IMG/VR virus record: IMGVR_UViG_3300022752_000026
Coordinates: 60,942 to 124,941 of that record
DNA length: 64,000 nucleotides
Direction: 5' to 3' (one strand)
Origin: a virus
A program made the position numbers and the translations under genes. The notes below the pieces were generated by a model that saw only the letters and a program-made list of their open reading frames with translations, was not told the origin of the DNA and made no database searches. Shown here piece after piece: positions 32,755 to 42,241 of the stretch. Every line of letters begins with the position of its first letter. The first letter of the stretch is position 1.

Positions 32755-32822
32755 TAGTGGTTCCTTTCGTCACTAAGAAAAAAATTTTTTATTGCGGCTT
32801 GAAATATTTTTTCTTCTATTTG

Positions 32823-33290
32823 TTAGTCTAGCAGGATTTTTGGTTTCCAACCAACTCTAGTCATTTTGAGTAGGGCGTGTCGGGCAGCATCTAGGGCGTG
32901 ACCCCCACCCCCCACATGCCACACCCCTATCTTCTTTAGGGCTGGGTTTGGAAACATTGATTTAGCGTCTACAGGGGCTTGAAAGGATATTTCTGCTGGG
33001 TTATACCCATTTACCCTACATAGATGCTTGAGGACACCAATCTGTTCAAGACTATAAGGAGCCTGAGAGTTTCTAACAGTTTGAGCGTTTATTATAAATC
33101 TTTCGCAAACTACATAAAAACTACCATACGACTGTTTGTTTGCCAATATTGGTTCTATAGATGAAGCAAATGACTCTTGGTCTGCTTCAGCAGAAATTAC
33201 TTTTGTTGGTAGTTGTTCTTGATTTTGGTCCCACTCAATAAAAACAATTCCAGTAGTTTGTCCTGGGTCAACCGCTAATACACCAATCAT
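32823..33290 (-). CDS. RuvC-like Holliday junction resolvase
   Basis: A 155-residue protein with the RNase H-like catalytic set D8 in AVDPGQTTG, E63 in VCERF and H131/D134/H138 in GGGGHALDAARHAL. This is the arrangement of RuvC-type phage resolvases. Expected substrates are branched DNA from recombination or packaging. It shares one base with the DNA polymerase gene upstream, so it is translated with it. Confidence 0.83.
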   Translation of the reverse strand: MIGVLAVDPGQTTGIVFIEWDQNQEQLPTKVISAEADQESFASSIEPILANKQSYGSFYVVCERFIINAQTVRNSQAPYSLEQIGVLKHLCRVNGYNPAEISFQAPVDAKSMFPNPALKKIGVWHVGGGGHALDAARHALLKMTRVGWKPKILLD

Positions 33291-35110
33291 CAGTATTTAT
33301 CTCCCCAAGTCTCTAGTGGACCATCAACATCCGCTGTAAGTGGGACAGCCCAGCCTTCTTCGGTTGTCATACATTGCTGAACAATTCTTTTTATTTCTTC
33401 AGCATCTTCTCGTGGTGCTTGTAAAACAATTTCATCGTGGACAGGAACAATCAATAGTTCAGTCAAGTCTGCTTGGTCCAGTTTTACAAGGTTACTTTTG
33501 AAGACCTCTGCCGCCCCACCTTGAATCAAATAATTTACAAGAGTGTAGACACGACCTTGGTCGCAAGGGATTCTTCTTCCAGTCCAAGTATGAACAAATC
33601 CTTGACCAGTATCGCGCTCTCGCATCATTCCAACATGTTCAATTTCTTTTTGGAAACGAATCATTCCTGGATAGCGAATATCAAATGCGTCTGATACCGA
33701 GCGCATTTGCTCCTCAGCAACTCCAGCAGTAATTGCTTGTTTAGCAACACCTGCTCCGTAAAGACGACCATAAACCATTCCTTTGATAAGAGTTCTGCGC
33801 TTATCAGACTTTTGCATATCTGGTTCTTGATAAACCTCACGTCCAATTTCAGTGAACGGGTCAGAACCAATTTGGTCAGCACGATTGAATAGTCGTATCA
33901 AGTTCGGGTCTTGCGACAAAGACGCAAACATACGGAACTCAACTTGGTCAAGGTCAGATGTAATGATGACATGCTTGTCATCTCTAGGAATAAATGCTCG
34001 GCGCACAGTTTCGTCTCCCTTAGGAAGAGTCTGTAGCGCTGGGTCAGTAATTGACATACGCGATGTCCGTGCGCCGAGCGTTTTGACGGATGGATGAAGA
34101 ACCCCATCAATATTTTTATCAATGAAGTTCAAAAAATAAGTATTAGCAAGTTTTTCCGCTTTGCGTAACTGAACAACTGTTTCAGCAAGATTTTTTACTT
34201 CAGCATTACCATCTCTAATAAGAAGTTTTAGTTGGTCTTTTGTGCACGCCTTTTGCCCACTTGGGGTGAGTTCAGTAATCTCTCCACCCAACTTTTCAAA
34301 GAGACGGACAAGTTGAATATTGCTTGTAAGGCTTGTTCCAGAGTAGGTATTAGCACCCCACTCTTTAACACTTGTTGTGTAATCAATTAGTTCTTGATAT
34401 TTCTTGCGTGAGTAATCAACATCAATGCGAGCGCCATTGATTTCCATACGAGTGACAATTTTGCGGGTTGCCATTTCAAGTTCATATGCCTTGTGATATG
34501 GCTTTCCAGGGCCGCACTTTTCATAAAATTTTTCCCAAAGACGCATAGTTAGGATTGGGTCAAGCGCACCGTAAGCCCAATAAGGCTCAAAGTTGATGGG
34601 AACAGTTCCCCAAGTCCAACCATTTTCAACTAAACCTTCATCTAGTTTTTGTTGAAGATATGCGCCTCTTGGGTCAATAATATTTTCTGCTAATACTTTC
34701 AAAGCACCTGGACCAAGTGGGTCAATCAGATGAGCCATAATCATTGTGTCGTGAGCACGGTGCCAAGGAATTTCCCAACGAGATTTGATTGCAAACCATC
34801 GTGCTTCAAACGCTATGTTGTGACAAACAAGTGGGCCATCAAACTTATCCATTGCTTCATAAAAAACTCCAGACCATTCGTTCCAAGGAATTGCCCAACC
34901 CTTTTGAGAATCACCAACTTGAACAAGTCTTAAATCTCCATGCCAAGGAGATAAAGCATCACTTCGTGGTCTTCCTGGTCGTTCACCAGTTTCAGTATCA
35001 ATAGCAATCGCGTTGTAAGGACGACGCTCACCGAGCCAATGAATAAAATCCGAGGCTTTTTCTGCGCTATTAACTAGCGTTACTTCTATTCCTTCTAATC
35101 CTTGCGTCAT
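33290..35110 (-). CDS. family A DNA polymerase with 3'-5' exonuclease
   Basis: A 606-residue protein without a 5' nuclease domain. The exonuclease domain has D38-x-E40 in AIDTETG and HNIAFEARW. The polymerase has motif A DLDQVEFR (386-393), motif B KRRTLIKGMVYGRLYG with Y447 at the place of E. coli Phe762, and motif C VPVHDEIV (H558-D559-E560). Motif A has D-L-D in place of the usual D-Y-S. The protein is phage-sized and presumably replicative. It heads a co-directional block of replication genes. Confidence 0.94.
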   Translation of the reverse strand: MTQGLEGIEVTLVNSAEKASDFIHWLGERRPYNAIAIDTETGERPGRPRSDALSPWHGDLRLVQVGDSQKGWAIPWNEWSGVFYEAMDKFDGPLVCHNIAFEARWFAIKSRWEIPWHRAHDTMIMAHLIDPLGPGALKVLAENIIDPRGAYLQQKLDEGLVENGWTWGTVPINFEPYWAYGALDPILTMRLWEKFYEKCGPGKPYHKAYELEMATRKIVTRMEINGARIDVDYSRKKYQELIDYTTSVKEWGANTYSGTSLTSNIQLVRLFEKLGGEITELTPSGQKACTKDQLKLLIRDGNAEVKNLAETVVQLRKAEKLANTYFLNFIDKNIDGVLHPSVKTLGARTSRMSITDPALQTLPKGDETVRRAFIPRDDKHVIITSDLDQVEFRMFASLSQDPNLIRLFNRADQIGSDPFTEIGREVYQEPDMQKSDKRRTLIKGMVYGRLYGAGVAKQAITAGVAEEQMRSVSDAFDIRYPGMIRFQKEIEHVGMMRERDTGQGFVHTWTGRRIPCDQGRVYTLVNYLIQGGAAEVFKSNLVKLDQADLTELLIVPVHDEIVLQAPREDAEEIKRIVQQCMTTEEGWAVPLTADVDGPLETWGDKY

Positions 35111-35140
35111 TTGTCCTTCTTACTAGCAGTTGTAGGAATC

Positions 35141-35611
35141 TTACGGAATCATCTCTATTCTGTAAATACTATCCACTCTTTCATCATTTTCTGCTGCCTC
35201 TTCAAGCAACCTTTGTGCTACATTAGTTAGGTAGCGAGCACCATTTTGGTCATACTTATATAGAGCATCTAAGACTGGTTTAGGGTCTTCACTTACTTGC
35301 GCCCAGTAACGATATTTTTCTGGAAAAACAAATGGAAGGTTTTTAGTAGGTCTACATTCTTCACACGGTAGAGCATCACGGTCTAATTCTTTAGGATTTG
35401 CTTCTACTAATCCGTAACGAGTTATAAGAGGACAAGCAGCACCATGAAAAACTAAAGATACTCCAATTCGTGACAAAACATAAGAGCCGTTTTCTGTCCT
35501 ATAAAGGGCAAATTCAATCCACCGAGTTGAACCCCTACGCCAAGAAGAAGAGTCGGCAAGTAAACGTCCTTTGAACTGTAGGGTTCTAGAGCCGTCTTTT
35601 ACCTCAAACAT
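35141..35611 (-). CDS. hypothetical protein, 156 aa
   Basis: This 156-residue protein begins with a beta-rich segment (RTLQFKGRLLADSSS, WIEFALYRTENGSYVL). It then has HGAACPLI and PCEECRP, giving C-x-n-C-x2-C that may bind zinc, and ends in a helical region (ARYLTNVAQRLLEEAAEND). Similar proteins are common in actinophage replication regions and their function is unknown. It lies 30 bases upstream of the polymerase gene on the same strand. Confidence 0.62.
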   Translation of the reverse strand: MFEVKDGSRTLQFKGRLLADSSSWRRGSTRWIEFALYRTENGSYVLSRIGVSLVFHGAACPLITRYGLVEANPKELDRDALPCEECRPTKNLPFVFPEKYRYWAQVSEDPKPVLDALYKYDQNGARYLTNVAQRLLEEAAENDERVDSIYRIEMIP

Positions 35612-35612
35612 T

Positions 35613-35864
35613 TTAGTCTTTCTTCTTCCTTGCGTCGGCAGGATTAAATTTTGTCATACGTTGGAGAGGCTTATTTGCTGCTTCATCGTCTGACGTATCT
35701 GGTATCTGGTCAGCAAGAACCTTTGATATGTGGTCAAACTCTTCTTTTAATTTAGTGTAATTAGCCCTAATGATAGCAATTTCTGTCTCATAGGCAGAGA
35801 CCAGTTCCCCGATTCTCTGCCTTAGAGCAGTAATAACTAAATCTTTTTCGTTAGATTCAGTCAT
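35613..35864 (-). CDS. hypothetical coiled-coil protein, 83 aa
   Basis: An 83-residue, mostly helical and highly charged protein with a heptad-like central part (ITALRQRIGELVSAYETEIA...LKEEFDHISKVL) and a basic C-terminus. It has no cysteines or nucleotide-binding motifs. It ends one base before the next gene, so it is part of the same operon. The function is not recognised. Confidence 0.58.
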   Translation of the reverse strand: MTESNEKDLVITALRQRIGELVSAYETEIAIIRANYTKLKEEFDHISKVLADQIPDTSDDEAANKPLQRMTKFNPADARKKKD

Positions 35865-35868
35865 AAAA

Positions 35869-36093
35869 TTACTCAGAAACGAGTAGCGACTTCAGTTCAG
35901 CAATTTTTGACTGACCATCAGAGATTTCTTGCTCTAATTGAGTAAGAAGTTGTTGGTCTTTGTTTGTTGCTGTATTAGCAATAACCTTTTGAATCTCAAG
36001 GTTATAGAGGTTATATTCAACGCTGCGAATATGGTTAATAACAATGTTGTTTTTGTCAGCATCGTTGAGGTATTCGTATTCTATGTTAGCCAT
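35869..36093 (-). CDS. hypothetical coiled-coil protein, 74 aa
   Basis: A 74-residue helical protein with a heptad-like pattern (VIANTATNKDQQLLTQLEQEISDGQSKIAELKSLL). It is short, acidic and without recognised domains. Three consecutive small helical proteins (35613, 35869 and 36139) form the boundary between the tail and replication modules. Confidence 0.58.
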   Translation of the reverse strand: MANIEYEYLNDADKNNIVINHIRSVEYNLYNLEIQKVIANTATNKDQQLLTQLEQEISDGQSKIAELKSLLVSE

Positions 36094-36122
36094 CGTTTTC
36101 TCCTTATGTCTGGGTTATCTAT

Positions 36123-36139
36123 GATAGCAGTTTGCTATC
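36123..36139 (-). other. intergenic hairpin GATAGCA/TGCTATC
   Basis: A perfect 7-bp inverted repeat with a 3-base loop abuts the stop codon of the gene at 36139-36348. On the minus strand it is followed by ATAGATAACC and not a U-run, so it is not a standard terminator. It lies at the boundary between tail and replication modules and may be an operator or RNA stability element. Confidence 0.45.
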
Positions 36140-36348
36140 TATAGAGTTTCTTCTTCAGTAAGTGTCGCAATCATATTTTCAATGATTACTTTTTTCTCTC
36201 TAAATTCGGCGAGAACCTCGGCTCTCGTGGGCTTCCCTTCTACATCAGCATCGGGGTCTAAAGCAATGTCTGTCTCTAGTGCGGAAGTATGAAGAATTAT
36301 AGAAGTTAAATTTGCATTTAGAATTTCTAGTTTTTGATTAGTATTCAT
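36139..36348 (-). CDS. hypothetical small helical protein, 69 aa
   Basis: I chose the ATG at 36348 because it starts one base after the stop of the large tail gene; a longer frame from 36381 would run inside that gene. The protein is 69 residues, mostly helical and acidic (MNTNQKLEILNANL...EVLAEFREKKVIIENMIATLTEEE). No family is recognised. Close spacing suggests it is made with the tail proteins. Confidence 0.58.
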   Translation of the reverse strand: MNTNQKLEILNANLTSIILHTSALETDIALDPDADVEGKPTRAEVLAEFREKKVIIENMIATLTEEETL

Positions 36349-36349
36349 G

Positions 36350-39300
36350 CTATGCCCAATTTGTAAATCCGCTAAAAGCACTACTTAGACCAGTAGTGGT
36401 ATTATTTGCTCTTACTTGTGTTCTAGCCCAAGAGTTAGCCTGCGCTCCTGTTTGTCCGCCACCAGTAGATGCTCCAAAGAAAAATGTTTGAGTTCTTAGT
36501 GCAGGACCACCACTATTATTGGCAAATTCAACAAAAAATTCAAGGTTAGTTGCGTTTGATGCAGTTGCTGATAGTGTGAAGTTGTTTCCAGAAGCCCAAG
36601 AAATACTAGGACCACTTGTAATTACTGGCGCAGTTGGCGGCGGCGCACTTGCTCTAGTTCCAGTTGCTCCAGCGCTCCAGTTTGATTTTGTTCCAGTAGG
36701 GTTTCCGCTTTGATATGCCTGAACATAGTATGTGCGACTTCCTCCAGCAGAAATAGTCGTATCTAAGAATGAAGTTCCACTACCATTCCACCCACCAGCG
36801 CTACTTGGTCCACCAAAGTCAGGAGCGTTGTCGTATCCAGGAGGACCTCCCCACCAAATACCGTAGTAAGCAGCACCAGACACAGCAGACCAAGAAATAT
36901 TAACTCCATCAGTTCTGGTTGTTGTAGCAGAAACTCCACTAGGAGTTGCAAGTTGATTTCCTTGCGTTGAGTATGTGCTTCCACCAGCATTTATAGATAT
37001 ATAACCTTCATTATTTGCTCCGTATAGTAATAAACTATAAGAAGTATTTGCTGTAAGTCCGCTATAGATTACGGTGCCTCCAGCACCTGAAGCGGCAGGG
37101 CTTGTAATGATTTGGTCTAGATTTCCGTCTTTGTAAGCATAGATTCTCTGAGAGCCGCTTCCTGTATAACTCAGTGTTATAGAGTTTTGTGTTCTTGCAC
37201 TTAGCGCTACGCTCGTTGGAGGACCATACACTGCTCGGTAGATTTGAGGAGAATAAAAATCAACTGTAGAGCCATCTGTTCCAACAACTCTATCTCTAAA
37301 TCTAAACATATTTGCAGATGAACTTGCATAAGTGTTATTCATGGCTACTGATGAAGTTAGACCACCAGCACTTGTCCAATCACTATCTGCACCAGTATAA
37401 TTAATGCTAGTAATAGTCAACATTGAAGAAGTTATGCTTGTTGAGTTGGTATAGCCTCCAGCAGTTCCAGTTAAAAGTGTAGGAACTTCTGCTCTTCTTG
37501 GTGTTCCGAAAGCATCTACGGAGCCACCACTAGTAGTAATTACTGGAGCAAATGATTGGCTTGGCGGCGAGCCAGCAAGTGCTTGACCTTGAACAACGAC
37601 GTTAGTAGCAGTCTCATATCCAGTTCTTGCTTTACTTACTGTAACTGTAGCAAATTGATTAGAGGTAAGCCCTGTCTGAGTCACCAATCCAGTACTGGTA
37701 TTAATAGTTGCAGTTCCAGCAGTTGTTGCTACTCCATATGTAGCAGCAGACTCAAAGGTGCTGTCATCTACGTTTGTAATTTGGAAAGTAAATCCACCAG
37801 CAGTTCTAGTTACAGCACCTGCTTGATGCTGTCTTGCTGGTCTAATTACTGTAAAGGATACGACTCCATCGTCATTTGAGCCAGAAGTTACGCTTCTTGA
37901 TGTCCAACCAGTAGTTCCTTGATTTACTGTAAAGTCGCTGCTGTCTGTTGAAGAAGATAGCCAAGTATTTTGAATTGAACCGTTGACTGTATAAGCAGTG
38001 TTTGCAACGTAATCAGTTAGGCTGTTTTCTATGAACAATACATAAACAGTGCCGCTAAAAGTTAAGTATGCTTGATACTCTAAAATTTTAGATGCATCTA
38101 AATATCTATTTCCTCTGTAACGAATCCAAGTTCCACCGTTATCTACTTTACTGTAGCAATACTGCATAACCAAATCTTGAGCAGCAATATTTAGGAAACC
38201 ACCAGGGGTTGGAATTGGACTAAAGTAGTTATTAGTTGCCATAGTAGCATTGCCAAAGTAGCCATTAGTAGAAACGTAAAAAGTGCTACCAGCACCAATA
38301 CTTGGAGCATTGCTTAAGTATCTTCTAGAACTCGTATCTTGAGGAGACGGAGCAACAGTAACTGTGTTGGTAGTTGCTGTATTAGAATTAAATTGAACTG
38401 TTTGGGTAGTTGGGTAGACAAGATTTACATATCTTCTTGCGTATAGTGATGCTGTAAGAGTTCCAGCAGTTACCTGCGCAGATGTTGATGTTGTGGCAGT
38501 GGCTGTTTCTGGGATACTAAGACCAGTTCCTACTCCACCATAGGTTCCGTAGTAAAAGGTTGCTCCGATAGAGTTTACAGAACTTATAGATACTGTTCTA
38601 TTTCCATTATCTGATAGAACAAATGTTGGTGGGCTTGGCTTTACTGTGCTGTTTGCATCACTCGTTGAGTCAAATCTTTCAGTAAAAGATTGGCCTTTAT
38701 ATGAAGACACAACACTTGCATCAAGAACATCTCCAATATAAGTGCTAGCAAGAGGTATAGAAAAACTCTTTGAAGTAGCACCTGATATTTGTTGAAAAGT
38801 TACAGTTCCACTTCTATACCATTTATAAGTATGAGTCCATCCAGGGTCATCAAAACTTGGACTCCAACCAGTATTTCCAGTAGTAGGACTTGTTCCAGTC
38901 ATAGTTACTGCATATCCTGGCTCAAAGGTTCCAGTGATGTATATAAATCCAGTCGTAGGGCTTTCTAAAGTTAGATTATCTGTTCTTGATGCTTGTCGCG
39001 TTCCAATAACATTACAAGCGCTCCATGATGTTGTTCCATCAGCACCAAATTCATTGAATGGAGGGATTGTTCCAGAGGTAGATACTCCAGTTTGACCAGA
39101 GCCATTGTATGCAGTAACTGAAGAAACAAGAACTGTTTGTCCAGTTGTCCAAGAGCCATTTGCAGCATAGTCGTGTTCAATATCAACAAAATTTACATCT
39201 TCAACATTTATTGTTCTTGTCCAATCAATACTTCCATTAGTTGCAGCAGAGTATGCATTTATAAACACTCTATAACTTACAGCACTTGTTGCTGCTGGTT

Positions 39301-40852
39301 TTGTCCAAGAAATTCTTATGTAATTTTTTCTATTGTTATTTGCTGTAACAGTCTCCGTGTGGTTTCCAGAACTATTAACTGTCCAATAATCTGTTGGGCT
39401 TGTTACGGTAGACGATGCTGTAGTTCCATTTGGTCTTGTGATTTGACTTGTCCAGTTGTTCATAGTTGTTACGTTGAACGAGCCAGTTTTTGCATACGCA
39501 GGGCCAGTAATAGTAGAGGTTCCCCAGGTCCAGTCCCAGCGGTTGAGAGCCGTAGAACTAAGAGTTGGAGCGTTTACACTGAATATAGATGGTCTATATG
39601 TCTCACTGGTAGTTACATTTTGAATCGTTACATTGAAAGCAGCAGGAGCAGCAAGAGTATAAACATTTGAATATCCAGAAGTAACATTCGGGCTTCCAGT
39701 CTGAGCAGCAACTACATAGAACCTATAGTTACCAGCAACATTCTGAGAACTAGAAAATGTTAGAGTTGTTGTATTTCCAGATGCAACTTGAGTATATGCG
39801 CCGCCTCCAGTGCTTCTTTCTAGATACCAAGTGTATGTAATGGTTGTGTCGTTTCCTCCACTAGCAGCGTCCCAAGTTCCAGTAAGGCTTAGCGCCGAGT
39901 ATTGAAGAACTAGGTTTATAGGTGCAGTTAGTGTTCCATCAGAAACATCTCTAGTAGCAACAGTTATATCGCCAGTTCCAGCACCATTTGTATTGATTGC
40001 TCTTAGATTACATACAACAGGTCCATTTAAGTCTGAACTTACAACTGTATATGAACGACCATTTATAGGGTTTCTTGGGTTAGTTGGGTCAGAAAGAATA
40101 GAGTTTCGGGTGTATGAACCAGAGTTTGAGTCAAAGTTGAACCAGTAATAGTCAGGTCTAGTGTCGTTAGTTAAAGTAGTGGTTGCTTGAAAACTTGGTT
40201 CCCAATAAATTGTGTCGCCAACGAACGGTTGTTTGTCTGTAGCCGGATTTCCAGTAATTGTGTATACAGTTCCAGTAGACGCTCTTCTTAGCCTTAGCAA
40301 TGTTCCAGAGTTTACGGCTTGACGTTTTTGAATTCTTACGTTATTTGTAAATTGAGTTTCACCAGATTTGATTACTCTTGCTCTGATATACGCTTGTTTT
40401 GCTGTTTGAAGGCGATATGTGTCTACATCATCTAAAATTCCAGTGTTATTTCCGCTATAAGCAAGACTCTCCAAAGCCGTAACATAAGAAGAATCAGTAG
40501 TAAAAGATGCTGTCTGAGTAGCACCTGTTATGGTTCCAGAACTTCCAGCAATGCTTTCATTTGTCCAACTTGATGTTCCTCCCAACGCATACTGAAATTG
40601 ATATGTATATGTTCCAGTTGCTATTGACCCTTTATATAATTCAATAGCAAGACCAGCGCTTCTTGAATTTGCCTGAGTTGTATTTCCAGGAAGCCTTAGA
40701 ATTGGAGTAAAAGTTCCAGTTGTAAATATTTGAACCCAGGATGTTCCTGTATAAGCCCAACCGGAGTTGATTGTTCTCCAAGAACCACCATCATAATAGT
40801 ACGCGGTATTGAGGGTTCTCCAAGAACCTCCGTCGTAATAGTATGCTGGCAT
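36350..40852 (-). CDS. giant minor tail protein with Ig/Fn3-like domains, 1500 aa
   Basis: The N-terminus contains two copies of YYYDGGSWRT and a third W.Q variant (residues 4-45), a docking-type repeat. The rest is a long chain of beta domains, many Fn3- or Ig-like (for example TSVALSARTQNSITLSYTG with SGLTANTSYSLLLYGANN, and GVSATTTRTDGVNISWSAV). Such proteins form fibres or tip extensions that touch the host surface. It is the last large gene of the tail module and is separated by 36 bases from the gene at 40889. No catalytic motif is seen. Confidence 0.8.
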   Translation of the reverse strand: MPAYYYDGGSWRTLNTAYYYDGGSWRTINSGWAYTGTSWVQIFTTGTFTPILRLPGNTTQANSRSAGLAIELYKGSIATGTYTYQFQYALGGTSSWTNESIAGSSGTITGATQTASFTTDSSYVTALESLAYSGNNTGILDDVDTYRLQTAKQAYIRARVIKSGETQFTNNVRIQKRQAVNSGTLLRLRRASTGTVYTITGNPATDKQPFVGDTIYWEPSFQATTTLTNDTRPDYYWFNFDSNSGSYTRNSILSDPTNPRNPINGRSYTVVSSDLNGPVVCNLRAINTNGAGTGDITVATRDVSDGTLTAPINLVLQYSALSLTGTWDAASGGNDTTITYTWYLERSTGGGAYTQVASGNTTTLTFSSSQNVAGNYRFYVVAAQTGSPNVTSGYSNVYTLAAPAAFNVTIQNVTTSETYRPSIFSVNAPTLSSTALNRWDWTWGTSTITGPAYAKTGSFNVTTMNNWTSQITRPNGTTASSTVTSPTDYWTVNSSGNHTETVTANNNRKNYIRISWTKPAATSAVSYRVFINAYSAATNGSIDWTRTINVEDVNFVDIEHDYAANGSWTTGQTVLVSSVTAYNGSGQTGVSTSGTIPPFNEFGADGTTSWSACNVIGTRQASRTDNLTLESPTTGFIYITGTFEPGYAVTMTGTSPTTGNTGWSPSFDDPGWTHTYKWYRSGTVTFQQISGATSKSFSIPLASTYIGDVLDASVVSSYKGQSFTERFDSTSDANSTVKPSPPTFVLSDNGNRTVSISSVNSIGATFYYGTYGGVGTGLSIPETATATTSTSAQVTAGTLTASLYARRYVNLVYPTTQTVQFNSNTATTNTVTVAPSPQDTSSRRYLSNAPSIGAGSTFYVSTNGYFGNATMATNNYFSPIPTPGGFLNIAAQDLVMQYCYSKVDNGGTWIRYRGNRYLDASKILEYQAYLTFSGTVYVLFIENSLTDYVANTAYTVNGSIQNTWLSSSTDSSDFTVNQGTTGWTSRSVTSGSNDDGVVSFTVIRPARQHQAGAVTRTAGGFTFQITNVDDSTFESAATYGVATTAGTATINTSTGLVTQTGLTSNQFATVTVSKARTGYETATNVVVQGQALAGSPPSQSFAPVITTSGGSVDAFGTPRRAEVPTLLTGTAGGYTNSTSITSSMLTITSINYTGADSDWTSAGGLTSSVAMNNTYASSSANMFRFRDRVVGTDGSTVDFYSPQIYRAVYGPPTSVALSARTQNSITLSYTGSGSQRIYAYKDGNLDQIITSPAASGAGGTVIYSGLTANTSYSLLLYGANNEGYISINAGGSTYSTQGNQLATPSGVSATTTRTDGVNISWSAVSGAAYYGIWWGGPPGYDNAPDFGGPSSAGGWNGSGTSFLDTTISAGGSRTYYVQAYQSGNPTGTKSNWSAGATGTRASAPPPTAPVITSGPSISWASGNNFTLSATASNATNLEFFVEFANNSGGPALRTQTFFFGASTGGGQTGAQANSWARTQVRANNTTTGLSSAFSGFTNWA

Positions 40853-40888
40853 AGTAATCTGTCTCTTTTTCTTTTTATATAACTATTC

Positions 40889-42241
40889 TTATGTATACTT
40901 AAAAATTATATGTCCAGTGGCTACTGCTTCTGCGTTTGTCGGTGCTCCAGTTCCTTGCTGAACACTATCACTAATTACAACAAGAGAGCCATATAAATTT
41001 AGTTTATCAGCAAGAAAATCAAGATTACCTGTTTCTCTAAATTCAATATAATCTGGAGCACCGCCTCCATTAGTCCACGACTCTAATTTTATTCCAGAGT
41101 TTCCAGCAACAACTCTAAACTCTCCGGTTGCAGATGTAGAGCCTCCAGTAGAAATTAACATTCCACCAGTATCATCGGCATTAGCAGTGCTGGCGCTGTA
41201 CATGTTAATAGAAGGATAAGAACCTGCTATTCCCATATAGATTGATGCTGCTCCATTTGCATTTTGTAAATTTATGTAAGGACTATTGTAATAGTTATCT
41301 CCTCCAGTCAAAACAACTCCAGTTTGAAAAGTACCAAAATCAAAAGGACCTAGTCTTCCAACAGTAGCACCACTTTCATCATAAAACTTGACCTCATCTA
41401 CATCTGAAAGTTCTACACGGTTCCCATTAGGTGATGTTCTGATAGTTCCACCAGTAATTGTTGGACCAATAATTTCAATAGTGGCGTTAATGGTTCCAGC
41501 ACCGATTCTACTTGCAGACAAACTTCCAGAAGTAATATTTGTTGCATTGAGTTGTGTGGTTGTTAGTCTTTCAGAGGCAATATTTCCAGCAGTAATATTT
41601 CCAGCATTGATATTAGATACAGTAATGACATTTGCGTCAATAGTTCCAGCAGTAAGTTTACTTGCTGATAAAGAAGCAATGGCGTTATTTCCTAGTTGAA
41701 CCGCTGTTGACCAAGAGCCTCCTGTATAGCGATAAATTTTATTATCGTCATCTGTGTCAAACCACAAATCACCTTCGGCAAAAGGGCCAGTCGTAGGTTG
41801 ACTTGTTTGACGATAAACTTTATTTTTTCCATTGGCAGTTGTTTGTGCTGCCGCAGCGTTTGCTGCTGCTAAGGCTGCCGCATCCGCTGCCGCATCCGCT
41901 GAGGCATTGGCTACTGGGTCAGCAACATCATAGTAACTTTCTGATGTTTGTGAGTAAATCTGAGACCCACCAGTGTCAGCATCTACAACTAAAAATCCTT
42001 CTTTAGGATTTTCAATTGAAGATATAACAAATGCAGGGTCTTGTCCTGGCGGAACAACTACTGATGTGCCAAATTCTGCCTCGTCTGCTGATACAGAGTT
42101 AGGAGCAATAGCAGCACGAGTAACAACTCTACTTGATAGTTTTGTGCGGATAGGGCGACGCTCTAGGAAACGCAAACGACGCTGAACGTCAGCAAGGTTG
42201 TTACCAAGATTTTTATTGCGAGAACGGCGTCTGCTAGGCAT
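40889..42241 (-). CDS. minor tail protein with coiled coil and N.AGNI repeats, 450 aa
   Basis: The N-terminus is very basic (PSRRRSRNKNLG...RRLRFLERRP). An alanine-rich helical stretch (SADAAADAAALAAANAAA, about 113-130) is a likely trimeric coiled coil. A GDLWFDTDDDNKIYRYTGGSW element follows, related to the fibre module B on the plus strand. A region with repeated LTAGTID, ISNINAGNITAGNI and ITSGSLSASRIG phrases comes next, typical of siphophage tail-tip fibres with a beta-helix. The C-terminus is a globular beta domain. It overlaps the hub gene by eight bases. Confidence 0.78.
   Translation of the reverse strand: MPSRRRSRNKNLGNNLADVQRRLRFLERRPIRTKLSSRVVTRAAIAPNSVSADEAEFGTSVVVPPGQDPAFVISSIENPKEGFLVVDADTGGSQIYSQTSESYYDVADPVANASADAAADAAALAAANAAAAQTTANGKNKVYRQTSQPTTGPFAEGDLWFDTDDDNKIYRYTGGSWSTAVQLGNNAIASLSASKLTAGTIDANVITVSNINAGNITAGNIASERLTTTQLNATNITSGSLSASRIGAGTINATIEIIGPTITGGTIRTSPNGNRVELSDVDEVKFYDESGATVGRLGPFDFGTFQTGVVLTGGDNYYNSPYINLQNANGAASIYMGIAGSYPSINMYSASTANADDTGGMLISTGGSTSATGEFRVVAGNSGIKLESWTNGGGAPDYIEFRETGNLDFLADKLNLYGSLVVISDSVQQGTGAPTNAEAVATGHIIFKYT

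Noticed and set aside
32777-32791. AAAAAAATTTTTT stretch between the SNF2 helicase and resolvase genes as a terminator.
   Set aside because: There is no GC-rich stem, only an A/T palindrome. It is better read as AT-rich spacer, possibly promoter-proximal.
36350-40852. Possible host adhesin or polymorphic toxin because of its size and many Ig/Fn3-like domains.
   Set aside because: There is no toxin domain at the C-terminus, and it follows Dit, hub and minor tail genes in the expected order, so a minor tail protein is the simpler reading.
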